Shown: positions 36,596 to 49,361 of the stretch, one piece after another | Position numbering within the stretch: the first letter of the stretch is position 1 | How the letters are laid out: each line of letters begins with the position of its first letter | NCBI GenBank assembly: GCA_033439265.1 | Contig: JAVTVX010000026.1 | Location: forward strand, 8,929,001 to 8,993,000 | Direction: 5' to 3' | DNA length: 64,000 nucleotides | Origin: Dillenia suffruticosa | Lineage: Eukaryota > Streptophyta > Magnoliopsida > Dilleniales > Dilleniaceae | Program-made: the position numbers and the translations under genes | Notes under the pieces: generated by a model | What the model was told of the DNA's origin: nothing | The model's database searches: none | Seen by the model: the letters and a program-made list of their open reading frames with translations, nothing else

Positions 36596-37101
36596 ATTGT
36601 AGATAGACTATTGTACATGTATATAAAAGGGATGACTGTATGTAAAGAATTATACATATTATTGTAACTCTCATTTCATCGTATTGCATTGAGGCATGAT
36701 TGTACTATTGTGTTCAATCACTTAGGGAAACGTATCATATCTAGAATTGTTTATTAGGTTCGCTCGATGTCACCTCTAAATCATAAGAGGGGTGACTGGT
36801 GACTGTTCATGCCTTTGATGGGGGCATGGCAATAGAGGTCTGTTGATAGGACTGGATTAGTCTTACGTTATTTTGGATGTTGACAGGGATGTGAATTGGT
36901 TGGTTGTGTTGATAATTTGTCAGGTTGGCCTTTATACATTGATATGTTATTGATTGACGGGATTTTGATATAGGATGGACCTCCGATTTATGGGGAGGTT
37001 TTGTCCGTTTGTTTATTGATGGTTGGGAATTTAATGTCAGCATCTGGGATAGCGTGGCGGCTGCTCACTCTTTGGATCGAGGATCGGGACGTGACATAAC
37101 A

Positions 37102-37420
37102 TATTAAATTTGTCCACATGAGGTCAACAAGTCGATGTGTAGTTCAATTCAGGTTGACATGTAAGGTAAGTTGATAAGATTTCACTTAGGTTGACAAGAT
37201 GTGTGAGTGTTTAAGTCAGGTTGACATATTTTCGAGATTGTTGACACAATCTTACTTAGACTATAATGATATTTAATTCATTCAGATCCACAAGAATCAT
37301 CAATTTGTCAACATGCTCAAGACATTACTAAAAGTGGTCAACATGGTTATGAAAATTGGTGGATCTAGAGAAGTAGGCCGACGTGTGCCAAGAACAGGTC
37401 GACAAGGTTTGCAGACTTAG
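37102..37420 (-). repeat. copia A 5' LTR, distal part
   Basis: Resumes the GTCGAC/GTTGACAT-word sequence after the solo LTR. The outer LTR edge is not precisely identifiable. It lies near 37420-37490, where the repeated words stop. Confidence 0.5.
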
Positions 37421-38634
37421 TAATTTTCAATTTTTCTTTCTCATACATTTAAATCTATTTTATTCTGATTTATTTCTTTTATCATCATCAAAATCTATCA
37501 TTCTCAACAATAACCCTCATCAAAGTTGTAACCACCTTTACCATGTCTATCTCCACATCCACGTCCATATCCACGTCCACGTCCACATCTGTTTTCGCGT
37601 TCGCATTCGCATCCACATCCCTGTCCACATCCATATCCGTAACCACTACGCTTCTCTTATTATGTTCATAGAGATAATTATATATTGTCGCATTTACTTC
37701 AAAGAATGAAGCAAAACCTGTTAAACAAGTTCATGACTTTTTATCAAAAGTTCATTATTTTGCTCAATTATAAGAAAACAAAAAATCAATTCAAAATATT
37801 TTTAATGGTATTGCAGCTAAAGGAGTACGTTTTTAACATGAAAAGTGAAAAATATTTTCTCTGACATGTCTTCATCAATAGTCTTTTCTCTACATAATTT
37901 TAACTGAGAATTGATTCTAAATATAATTGATGACCATATCTTTCTATTAAATTATTGCAAAGAATAAGTGGGTCTTTTACTTTTAGGTATTCAGCTTTCA
38001 AACCATAATGAAGATGATAACGAAAAATATCATCACTTTGGTCTTACCTTGATTAGATGCCTTATTCTTTTCTTTGATTGTGTCTGAGGAACATTGTCAT
38101 CGAGATGAATTTTAGCATCTATTACCCAAAACAAATAGTTCTTTCTCAAAATGTCAAGACAAACAAATTCAAATTTCACAAGATTTTGATATTATTCAAA
38201 CTAACAATAAATAATAGGACGGATAAATATAAATGGGGAATTAAGATAAAGAAATTAAAAACCAGGCATATAAATTCTCATAACCAAACAAAAAACATTG
38301 TGCTTTAAGATATTCAATAAATATAATGATGTGTAAAGATCAAAGATCGTCCATGATAAAATATGCATGCAAATCATAAAAATCAAAACAAATATGTGTA
38401 AAATTGTAAATCAATGATAATTATCATATATTATATATTTATGCTAACAATGAGAAAAAATTGTGAAATCCAAGTATAAGATAAATGTCATACTTTCGAT
38501 GTAATGATTTCGATTCCATAATCAATGGCATGCTGATAATATGTTGCGAAATTCAGAAAAATAAATATCAAAATCAAGAGGGAAGAGTATAGAGAATGAT
38601 TTATTTCTTGGCATACTTTTGTTAGAGTTTGAAT
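37421..38634. other. unassigned sequence with a CCACGT/CCATAT hexamer-like tract
   Basis: No gene is supported. At 37541-37645 an imperfect array of six-base units (ccacgt, ccacat, ccatat) appears. On the minus strand one frame reads Gly/Arg/Cys-rich, like the RGG-type tail of some copia gag proteins, but the neighbouring frames are broken. The rest is AT-rich and featureless. Confidence 0.3.
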
Positions 38635-39120
38635 CACTATAAAATTAAAACTCTATGTTAACGATAATAATTATTGTCGGTAATTTTTAGTGATGGTTTT
38701 TTATACCCTATAGAGACTCTTTTAACAAAATTGTTGAGAAATGTATACATTTTCTTACAAGTATAAATTATCCGTTGGGAAATGTTTATCAACAGTCAGT
38801 AAAGATAACACAACCGTCTATAAAAATGATATTTAATTATGACGGTTATCAGTTGTGGTAAGTAAATGTAGCGCACTTTAGGGACGGTTGGAAAATATTT
38901 TTTATATGACTGATCTTTATTGTTGGCTTATTCATACCGTCTGCGTACGTTCTATATTTATACTAACCCATATATTGCACAGTCATTAAAAACTATGTTC
39001 AATTTTCACTATTATCACCATTATCACTTGTGTCAATAAATGTGATAGTCTTTTAGGACGATCTGAAAACATTCTCTATATATGTCATCTATACTGAGTA
39101 TTAGGATGGTTTAAAAATTT
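38635..39120. mobile_element. left terminus of a second CACTA-type family
   Basis: Begins CACTATAAAATTAAA. Read in reverse complement, this 480-bp stretch aligns with the end at 55130-55602 (shared order: CCGTCCCTAAA, ATTTACT-ACCACAA, ACGGTTnT, TTTCCnAACGGnT, AATTTTRTAGTG). This is therefore a terminal and subterminal region in the opposite orientation to the 55602 end. The three bases before it are AAT. Confidence 0.55.
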
Positions 39121-42100
39121 GTTATTTACAATATCTTGTGGTAAGTTGGGATAATTTGGGATAACAGATGGTAAGTTGGCATAATAGGTGGTGTGGTGCA
39201 TTGAGATAACTTATGATAAGTTTGTGATAACTAGTGTAATATAGTGTGCAGTAGTAAAGTTGGTAATATTATTATACATTGTAGTAAAATTGATATAACG
39301 TATAGTAAGTTTGTCATAAAATAAAAGTAGTAAGATTACGAGTGGTGATAACTTATACTTAGTTCGCGTGACACCGGAGTCAAATACTCATAATTATATG
39401 GTTATTAGTAACATGTAGTAATGCATGGTGACATTGTGCACAATAGTAAGAATTTTACTATTATAGTAACATTATTAATATATCATTATTAGTATTATTA
39501 ATATAGATTATTATTGTTTCAAATAAATTAAAAAAATTTATTTTAAATGTTATCTAATTTGGGGTGGGTTGCTATAATAGGTGGTAACTAACAATAAATT
39601 GTGGTAAGTTAACTAGTAGTAATATGGTAACTTTATGGTAATTTCATGATAATAATTATCGGATAACTAATGGTAATACAATAGTGTGGTACATTCATGA
39701 TAATAATTATCAAATAACTAGTGGTAATGTGGTAACTTCATGATTGTAACATAATTCAATATCTTGATTTCTTTATTTTTGTTTACACAGTATTGCTAAT
39801 ATATTAATAATTTAAATTATAATATATTAATAATTTAAAAAATCTATATATTTAATCACAAATTTTTACCAATTCAAAATATATAATATTAATAACTCAT
39901 AATTCATTCATTTATTCAATATGAAATATTATTCAAATATATCAAAATATAATTCAAATAAATAATAGATACGGATAACTAATGGTAATACAGTAGTGTG
40001 GTAACTTCATGATAACAGTTATCGAATAACTAGTGGTAATGTGATAACTTCATAATAACAGAGCTCGGAGTCCAACATATTCCAATATCTTGATTTCTTT
40101 ATTTTTGTTTACACAATATTGTTAATATATTAATAATTTAAAAAATCTATATATTTAATCACAAATTTTTGCCTATTTAAAATATATAATATTAATAACT
40201 CATAATTCATTCATTTATTCAACATGAAATATCATTCAAATATATCAAAATATAATTCAAATAAATAATAGATGGTTTGAATCAGAAAATACAATGAGAA
40301 TAGAAAAGGAAAAAAAAAACATAAACCCAAAGTGAAGCAAAAAAATAGAGGTGAGAGTGAGATTATGAAAAAAACAAAAAATAAAAGTGAGATAGGAAAA
40401 AAAAACAAAGAGTGAGATAGAGAGGAAAGAAGAGAGAAAAAATAAAACACAAACAAAACAAAATAAGACATTATGGCACAGTGGTTGAGATTTAACCTGT
40501 GTGCCAACATTTTTTGCAACAAAAAAAGAGGGCCATGCATGGCGCATGTCCACGCATGTGCTGGCATTGACGGTGGGCATGGTACATGTGTGAAAGTTGT
40601 ATGTGTGAAAATTGTGTAGAGTGTGGAATTCTTTGTGATTATAATTACGAAGGAGATTCTTAGTGCTATCTAGATAAAAATCTACCAATACAATAACAAA
40701 TACAAATATTTTTTATTAATTATACCAACATAATTAATTATACCATTTTCATAATTTCAAATTATAACACTATATTATTTATATTATCTGATAATTGGTT
40801 AATGAATTTTCAAAATTATAACACTATATTATAAAAATTATTAATTTTATATCATTACATTATTTAAATTAATAATATTAATAATTTTATACTATTTAAA
40901 TTAATAATATTAATAAATTTATATTGAATTGTCATGTGATTAATCAAATGAACATAATTAGCACAACAAAGAGCTCAGGTATGGAACCTACAATAAATGT
41001 AGTAATAGAAAGGTAATAAGTAGTAAAAATGACATGAAATGAAATGAAATGTAATAAGTGATTTTTTCAATTGGAAAGATAATGGCAATATTGATTAAAA
41101 GTATAAAAAATTGAGGAATTAAGAACGTGGTTAATGAAAAAAGAGGCAAGAAAAAAGGCGCAAGTATAGAAAAAAGTGAGAACTTAAGAATAACGCGGGT
41201 ATTGAAAAAAGAGGCGGGAAAAAAGCACAAAAGAAAAAATAGGCGGATTTTGAAAAGGTTTTGAAAATTTGTTTGTGAACATGGTAATTTTATGATAACT
41301 TATAATAAGTTTATATAATATGATAATATTATTATTCATTGGATTGAAATATAGTGATAATTAGTGGTAAGTTTACCAGAACTAGTGGTAATACAATCTG
41401 ATAATATTATTATTCATCATTCATTGGAGTGAAATATAATAATAATTGATAATAAGTTTGTGATAACTATTGATAAGTTTGTGATAATTAATTGTAATGG
41501 TAAATTTCTAATAATTAGTGGTGATATAGTGATAACAGATTTTTATGATAACTTGTGGTAAGTTTGTAATAACTAGTGCTCATTTGTTCATTTGAGTGAA
41601 ATATAGTGATAACTCATGGTACATTTGTGATAACTAATTGTAATATAATGATATGATGATGATATTATTATCTAGTGATAAGTTTGTGATAACTAATATA
41701 GTTTGATAATATTATTATTCATTAGAATGAAATATAATGTTGGAGTGAAATATAATAATAACTAATGATAAATTTGTGATAACAAGTGATAATATAGTGA
41801 TAACAGATTTTTATGATAATTTGTGGTAAGTTTGTAATAACTAGTGCTAATATAGTTTATTCATTTGAGTAAAATATAGTGATAATTCATGGTACATTTG
41901 TGATAACTAATGATAATATAATGATAATAGATATTTATAATGATTTTTGGTAAATTTATGATAATTAGCGGTAATATAGTCTAATAATATTATTAGTTAT
42001 TGGAGTAAAATATAGTGAAAATATATATTTATTGTAATTCATTGTAAGTTTGTTATAAGTAATGGTAATATAGTGTGATAATATTATTATTTATTAGAGT

Positions 42101-42560
42101 AAAACATATTAATAACTAGTGGTAAATTTGTAATAACAAGTGGTAATATAGTGATAACGGGTGTTTATGATAATTTGTGGTAAATTTATGATAACTAATA
42201 ATAATATTATTATTCATTAAAATGAAATATAGTGATAACTAGTAGTACTATAGTGAATAGGTGGTAGACTGCGACTTACCATCAATTATCATGCACTTAC
42301 AACCTCCAGTTATTATAATTTTACTAGTACTAAATATCGCAACTCGAATTCGAATATGTAATAATATTACCACACTTTTATCATCACCTAAGCACAATTG
42401 TAAATGGTAAAATTGTGATATTATTATTAGTATTAGGGTTATGACATCTAACTGGTAGTAATGGTGGTAAGTCGGAAGCGGTAATACATATAGTAATAGT
42501 AATGGTGATAAGGGTGGTAACTCGAATTCGAATATATAATGGTGGTAACTCGAATTCGAA
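39121..42560. repeat. degenerate GTAAC/GATAACTAGTGGTAA repeat block, left
   Basis: Hundreds of bases consist of variations on gtgataactagtggtaatatagtgataac. Within it, 39661-39972 and 39973-40274 are two direct copies of a unit of about 310 bp that begins ggataactaatggtaatac and ends aataaataatagat. No coding capacity. It resembles the repeat text at 48340-49130, and the same repeat words appear in the same orientation. Confidence 0.65.
40288..40640 (+). repeat. purine tract - A box - CATG-rich cassette, copy 1
   Basis: A purine-rich run of about 170 bp (gaaaaggaaaaaaaa, gagtgagata) leads into an A-box-like TGGCACAGTGG (40474-40484) and then a cassette rich in gcatg words (40530-40600). No B box is visible. 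The same order recurs at 43476-43790. Reverse-strand ORFs across the purine tract are low-complexity artefacts. Confidence 0.5.
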
Positions 42561-43475
42561 TTTATAATAATATTATCACTATAAAATCTCTCTACAAAAT
42601 CTCTTTTCTTGGCGTCAAAAATAATTCTCTACTAGCACCAATTGAATTAAACTTTTTCACACAAAAAACATTTTATTTTTTATTTTTTTATTTAGAGTCA
42701 ATTTAATCATTTTTTGACGTAAAAATCTCCGTATTTATTTCATTTATTTCTCTATAGGTTTATGCAGTTCTAAAACTTTTATTAGTAAGCATATAGGAAA
42801 TAACAAATAACACATATGGAAAAGAAAGAGGGAAATTGATTAAAAATATTACGTGTATTGACTAAAACTAAAATGTGTAATGAAAAAAGACCGAAAAGAG
42901 ATTTTTAAAACTTGTGTAATGAAAAAAGAGAAAAATGATTTAAATTGTGTAATAAAAAAAGGCACGATTTTGAAAATTTGTTTGTGAAAATAATATGTAT
43001 ATGTTGATTTAACTTGAAGTTGTTGGTTGGATTAATCGGTGATATGTAAAAGTGCAAAAAATTTGAAATTGTTTTAAAATACGAATACACCATTTTCCAA
43101 TAATACAATAATATTAATATTATATTATTATTATATATATTGCTATACGTATTACTATAAATTACATTATCCAATAATCGGACCAATTTAAGTGATACAA
43201 TCCTCATGTTGGATATACTCATTTGGATGACAATCCACATATTGGATATCCTCATTTGGCTGAGTGGATAATTAGTTTCATAATATAAAATTATAATTAT
43301 TAATATTAATTTAAATAATATAATTATCAATAATATAATATTATTAGAGATATTATATAACTTAATTAATTATCAATTTATGTTATATTAATAAATCATA
43401 ATTCATTTTTCATAATTCACTTATCATTATCATTATTTGTATTATCATGAGAAACTTAGATGGTTTGAATATATC
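42561..43475. other. AT-rich unassigned stretch
   Basis: No gene. 42840-43000 repeats the ...gttttgaaaatttgtttgtgaa text of 41250-41280. Confidence 0.4.
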
Positions 43476-43790
43476 ATCAATGAGAGCACAAAAGGAAAAA
43501 AAAAAAAAAGGAAAACAAAATGACCCCAAAGTGAAGGAAAAAAAAAAGGTAAGAGTGAGATAAAGAAAAAAAAGTGAGAGTGAGATAAAAAAAAATGGTG
43601 AGATAGAAAGGAAATGCAGAGACAAATAAATGAAAAGAAAACAAGCCTCACACAATATACTTTGGTATAGTGGTTGGAATAGGTTATTGAGAGGTTGAGG
43701 TTCAAAATCTGAGTTCGAATCTCCCGTCCAGCAATTTTTCACAATGCATGCGCAGCCCACTCCCGCGTGGTGCCACTGTGCATGCAAAGT
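43476..43790 (+). repeat. purine tract - A/B box - CATG-rich cassette, copy 2
   Basis: Diverged direct copy of 40288-40640. Here both boxes are present: TGGTATAGTGG (43663-43673) and GAGTTCGAATC (43711-43721), 48 bp apart. A GC-richer stretch follows (gcatgcgcagcccactcccg). Flanking blocks at 40920-41280 and 44640-44830 also match each other (caaatgRacataattagca ... tgaaatgtagtaatag), so a segment of more than 1 kb was duplicated. Confidence 0.55.
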
Positions 43791-44832
43791 ATGACCCTTC
43801 TTTTTTTACGCCAAAACAATTTTCAACTTTTAACACTAATTTAATCAAATTTCTGCACCAAAAATATTTTATTTATTTATTTATTTATTAGCGTGAATTT
43901 AATCTTTTTTTTTTACCAAAATCATTTTTTACTTATTTGCTTATTTATTTGTCAATATATCATACCTACACATGAAAAGTGGATATATCATCTATGTTTC
44001 ATGCATCCAATTAATCAATAATCTAGGATAATCTTTTTGACGACGATGATGTATTTGGCATGTTATCTGATACATTTATACATTTACATGATCCAACATT
44101 ACATGATCAAACGTATACAAACCAACCAACTTCTAATGCATACGAACCAACTTCTCATGCATGTAACTATTGTGTACCTATAATATTTATATTGTTTGTG
44201 TGGATGAATCAAGTGTATCATATCTCACAAAACTACAGATCACAAAAATTAGATTTTAATTAGGTTTTGATGATGATTGTATTTGAATTAATAAAAATTG
44301 TTATAAATACACGTTACAACAATAATAACAATCTAAACCTTAATTCCAATAATTTGGGATTGGTCATTTGAGAGACAAATATGAGAATTTAAAATAAAAG
44401 TAAAAATATAAATATAAATAATAAAATAAAAATTTAAAATTTAAAAATAAATAAAAAATGAATAAATAAATATGATGATTTAATTTGTGCGGATTCTTCT
44501 ACACCACTTATTCGTATCCAAACTCATCTTTTCGTATAAACCTTAATTATCATATCTTTATGGATAATTCGTATTAAGTTTTCAGCGATCTACTTATACG
44601 TTTTGTTAGATCTAAATAAATACGATGTTATAAATATACGTTATATTTTATTAATCAAATGGACATAATTAGCAGGGCTCATGGGACGGCAACATGAAAT
44701 GTAGTAATAGTAAGGTAATATAACTGGTAAGCAAGTGATTTTCTCAATAACCTAACTAAATAACGTATACGGAAGATAAAAAGCATAAAAAATATAAAAA
44801 ATTAATAAGAACGCGGATAATAAAATTTATTT

Positions 44833-45234
44833 TTGAAAATGATATATTATAAATTATCCGCAGAACAGCTTCACCATCAAAACTTCCCCTTCCCTTTCAA
44901 GCTCTCAAGCTCTCTAATCCTCTCACTCACTTTGCAAACTTTTATAAAAAAGTTAATCATATTTTTTTCGGCTCTCCTCCTTAACCCATCTAAATCTCTC
45001 ACTCACTTTGCAAACTTTTATCAAAAGTTAATCACATTTTTTTTTATAAAAAAGTTAGTGTGCGTTCTACTACTTGGCCATTTGAAAGATTTTAATTTTT
45101 TGGGAGGGATGAGCATTGTAGCTAACATGAAAAATCACAACTATTCCAAGAGCAAGTTCTGTTTGAACAAACTCAATCATCTTCTCAAGATGTTATCTAG
45201 GTTTAAAAATAAACATATCATTTTAATTTGTAAT
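44833..45234. repeat. short tandem duplication of about 76 bp in otherwise unassigned sequence
   Basis: The text ctctcactcactttgcaaac followed by a ttttat/agttaatca run occurs at about 44920 and again at 44996. A 144-codon ORF spans it, but it is Lys/Leu/Phe-rich with no recognisable domain. I do not call it a gene. Confidence 0.4.
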
Positions 45235-45239
45235 TTTTT

Positions 45240-45629
45240 TGTAACACCGACACTGCGGTGTCAGTAATAGTGTACTATTCTCGAAAAATATATATAAATA
45301 AATATTTTTTAGTCTATATATATGTGTGTGGAGAGAAAATTTATTTATTTATATTGATTTTTGATTTTAGGGTATTTAAATTGAATTCTTGGTATATTTT
45401 AAATTTTGCCGTATCCGTGAATTTTAGTGTAAAATGCATATAAAATATATATATATATATATATTCAACCATTTATTAAATTTTTTTATTTACAAATTTA
45501 ATTATTTATAAAAAGAAATATATATATATATATAAATAATAATAATAATAAGAGTTAAAAAAAAACACAACAGAGGAGTGCTGCGTTTTTTAGCCAAAAC
45601 GCAGCACCCCCACACAAATCAGATAACCC

Positions 45630-45668
<39 letters not shown>

Positions 45669-47823
45669 CCTTTTCCCCTTCCTGCGACCTGACGCCCTCC
45701 CTCGCCCGAATCCATCGCTCTCTCCACCTCTAGCTTTCCTTCGCGCGCGAGCACGCCGCAGTGCAAGCTTCCCTGCATAAGCACGAGTGTACAACAGTGC
45801 GATCCTCCTAGTGCGAGCGTGCCATAGCACGCGACCATCCACCAGCACGCCACAGCGCAAGCGTGAGCGTACCACAGCGTGAGCGTGCCACAGCGCGCGA
45901 TTGCAGTCCAACTCGCGAGCGCACGCCTCAGCCCGTGAGCGCGCTAGCTCGCGAGCGTGCGAGCCCGTGAGCCCAGAAGCCCGCAACAGCCCACATGCGT
46001 ACGACAGCCCGCGAGCCCACAATCTGTTCTCTCCATCGAGAGCTCTGCTGTACGCAGGCCCCCTTGCTTCAACCCCAGTTGATGCCCAAACCACAGTCAT
46101 CAACTGACCCTCGAACCCTAGGTCGCGGTTTCTTCAATGCAGGTAACGGCTGCGTTGGTTGAAATTCCAGGGTTTGGTACTTAGAATTTGAGTTAGTTGC
46201 TCATATAGTTTCAAATGTGAAAATATTACAGGTTAAACCAATTCGACGGGCAAACGAAAGCTAGGTTTGATATCTGAGGAACCCTAGGTGAGAGAAATGC
46301 AATCACTTCAACATTTGAATTGATTTTGTTGAATTTAGGTTGAATTTAGAATCGGAAGCTATATTCATATGTATTCTGAAATATGTTTAATTCGAGAAAA
46401 ATTAGGAAAAATGAAAAATATTAGAAATTTGATCATTTGTGAGCCAAATGATTCGAAATTGATGAAACGGGAATCTAGAAATGAGATTGTCTAAATTTAG
46501 GGTTGTATTAAATTGGATAGAAAAATTGAAAATCCCTTATTAGGCTTTTGTTTGATATTAAATTGTGATGATTTGATTAGGAAAATCTTTTTGGAGCCTC
46601 GAGGAGTCAAATTGGATTTATTTTAAAAATAGGGAGTGACCACCCTCCCTAGAAAAGTGAGTGGGACTCTAATCTCTTGCATGAAATAGTAAAACTTATT
46701 TTTACCGTGTTTTTCATAAAACATGTTGTCGATATGCATGGACTCGACGTACAATATTAAATTTCAAAACTTGTTTTCTGATATTTGGAGTGTCATAAAT
46801 TTATATTTCCGATGACTATGCATCCATGGTTTGAAATTAAATGATATTGTGCCATTATTTGAGAACCAGATATGTTTTCTAGTCTACCATCGCATTGACA
46901 TGGATTTGAAATGATTTGTTGATTTTATTGGCATATGGATTTAAAATATTTTGATGATCTGTATGGGCCGGGTGCCCATTTGTGATGAGATGATCTGTAT
47001 AGGTTGGGTGCCCACTTGTGATGAGATGATATTCTTTGATAAATTTCGTAACTATGAAGGGCGTTTGTAGAGGCACCGGGCTGCCCGGATACGCTTCTGC
47101 AGGAGCTATCCACAAACGTCATATGTCTAATGGCTATAGGCACGGCCGGTTGAACCCACGTAAGGGGGAGGACGTGTGTGACGCCATCTTCCCTGATACT
47201 CACCCCTCTCCTTACCTTCCTCAGACAGGATTACTATGATAGAGCGATGTTACAAGCTCTAGAGGTTTTCGTAGCATATTGGTGGATTCGGTATTCACGA
47301 CGGTGAGATTTAATTTAAATAAAAATTTGAAATCCTTATTTTATTTCGACCCTGCGAGGTCATGATATTGAGGTTCGTAGTTGGCCGTGTACATTTATAT
47401 GGGATGATTGCATAAATTATGGATATTGTTTGGGAAACTCCCACATTTTACTTGCATTGAGGCACCTATAAGCATTTAAAAATTTTTACTTGGGAAATTG
47501 TTGTACATTGTATAAACTTTAGGTCCGCTCGGTGTGACGACTACTCATGCTCTAGTTGGGAATGACAGTAGAGGTCTGTGACTAGAACTGTTAGTAATTA
47601 AAAAGCCTTGCGTTGTCTTGGTTGTCTACTGTGGTTTGGTTTATTGTCTTGAGGCCGGGATGACCCTTTTATTTGATTGAGAGAATGGTTGTGAATTATA
47701 CAGGTCAAATTATACTTGGGAGACCTCCGATATATGTGGAGGTTCTATCCGATTTTCTATAAAAATACAGCCAGCATCTAGGGTAACAGGCGGCTGTTTA
47801 TGCCCCCGGTTTGGGGCGTAACA
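45240..47823 (+). mobile_element. Del/Tekay-like solo LTR 2
   Basis: Starts TGTAACACCGACACTG and ends GTTTGGGGCGTAACA, 2584 bp, flanked by TTTTT on both sides (45235-45239, 47824-47828). It contains blocks shared with solo LTR 1: gaagggcgtttgtagaggca near 47055, a ttgaacccacg...gggggagg block near 47150, and the closing 300 bp with agaggtctgt and cctccgat. A GC-rich stretch (45700-46080) of gcgagcg/gcgtgc words and a CT run lie near its start. No ORF of the retrotransposon remains inside. Confidence 0.8.
45633..45667 (+). repeat. (CT)n microsatellite
   Basis: About 17 uninterrupted CT units inside solo LTR 2. Confidence 0.95.
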
Positions 47824-47828
47824 TTTTT

Positions 47829-49358
47829 AATTATCCGTTTTAGAGACCAACGCTGTGAAAAAAGGAAAGCACATAATTTTACTAATTTTGTCTGGTTTTT
47901 CATTATTTTACTAATTTTGCTTTTATCTTTAAATAATAATCTAAATTATTTGTATTGTTAGGTTCTTCACATAGAACCCAACTATCATCATCACTACTTA
48001 CATGACTCCAAAATGTAATATTTTCATTTACAATATTATTATATTAATTTCACTATTTCACTACTTAGTTTTATGAATAGATTGACACGAAGAAAGAAGG
48101 AAGAATTGTGGATAAAGATACTTCCAATTGTGATGGTAACATCTTAGAAGAATGCAATTGTAGGACTTACAATCTTTTTTTTTTTTTCTCTTTTTGGTTC
48201 TTATATGTATCTGTCATTTTGCTTAGAAAATCAATGTATCAACATTCTATGTTTATATTATTTTTATAATTTCTTTATTTGTTAGTCTTTTACTTATAGT
48301 AGTTCAAATCTATACCATCTTAAAAAAACCGTATCATGTGGTAACAGAAAATTTTGTTGTAACATTTCCTAACATGATAAAAGCGAGTACATTTCCTAAA
48401 AGAGTAAGATTTGTGGTAACCGACAAAATATGACAGTAACTTATACTAACACATGATAAGTAATGGTAACCGATGATAAATGACTACAATAAAATGATAG
48501 TAACCGATGATAAAAGATAGTAATATTTCATGTAACCAATGATATAAGTAGTAACTTATACTAACATGTGGTAACTAACGATAAAAAAGGTTTAGTTCCT
48601 AACCCTTATAGTAACGGATGATACATGACAGTAACTTATACTAACACATGTGGTAACTAATGGTAATCGAAGATAAATAACTACAATAAAATGATAGTAT
48701 TCGATGGTAGTAACATCTCATAACACTTATGATAACTGATAATAAATAACAGTAACATGTCCTAAGTGGTAACTGGTAGTAACCGACTATAAATGGTATA
48801 AATGGTAGTAACATTTCCTAACATATTAGTAACCAACGATAAATGATAGTAACATTTTTTAATAGTTGTGATAACTGATAAAAAATATAATAACATTTCC
48901 TAACACACATGGTAATCATGATAAATGACAGTAACTTTTCCTAAGTGGTAACTAGGTAGTAACTGAGTATAAATGGTATAAATGGTAATAACATTTCCTA
49001 ACATATTAGTAACCAACGATAAATCACAAATGACAGTAACATTTCTTAACAGTTGTGATAACTGACGATAAAGGTAATAACATTTCTTAACACACGTAGT
49101 AACCGAGATAAAAGGTAGTAACTTTTACCAATACTTTTAAAACCGATAATAAAATGTAGTAATTTTACTGACACTTTTTTGGCTGTCACTATAAATTCAA
49201 GACATACTTCAACGGTGATCAAAACTGTCAAAATAGACCTATTCTGATTGGTGTATAGCCAACTGATGGCCTATCCATTGGAGAAGGTTCTGCTATCAGT
49301 TTTAATGGGTTTACCAGATGGTTTTCATCCGTCTACATAGAACATTTGTTTTGTAGTG
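47829..49358. repeat. right block of GTAAC-type repeats ending in a CACTA-like terminus
   Basis: 48340-49130 is filled with variants of gtaaccgatgataaatgacagtaac and acatttcctaaca. The block ends with GTTTTGTAGTG at 49348-49358, the complement of CACTACAAAAC, followed by TAT. It could be the right end of an element that starts at 38635 (left flank AAT, one mismatch to TAT), but the subterminal text does not match that end well. Confidence 0.4.
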
Positions 49359-49361
49359 TAT

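Larger units (their letters stand above)
28224..37096 (+). mobile_element. Del/Tekay-like solo LTR 1, carrying two CACTA elements
   Basis: Starts TGTAACACCGACAC and ends TCGGGACGTGACA, the usual ends of plant Del/Tekay-type gypsy LTRs. It is flanked by TGACA (28219-28223) and TAACA (37097-37101), a TSD with one mismatch. Without CACTA-2 and CACTA-3 it is about 4.4 kb and holds no ORF, so it is a solo LTR or a remnant. Blocks at 34255-34450 and 36720-37096 match solo LTR 2 at 47040-47190 and 47520-47823. Orientation is assigned from those matches. Confidence 0.72.

Noticed and set aside
43656..43728. Complete tRNA gene
   Set aside because: A and B boxes are spaced correctly, but the seven bases before the A box do not pair with the expected 3' acceptor bases and the T-stem has only about three pairs. 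It is tRNA-like at most.
43410..43787. Phe/Leu/Ser-rich minus-strand ORFs resembling membrane proteins
   Set aside because: They are translations of the purine-rich tract. Low complexity, not genes. The same applies to 40232-40688.
44833..45267. 144-codon plus-strand ORF
   Set aside because: Contains an internal tandem duplication, has no recognisable domain and runs across the start of solo LTR 2.
45555..46103. 182-codon Arg/Ala-rich minus-strand ORF
   Set aside because: It lies wholly inside solo LTR 2 and arises from gcgagcg/gcgtgc repeats and the CT run. Composition explains the open frame.
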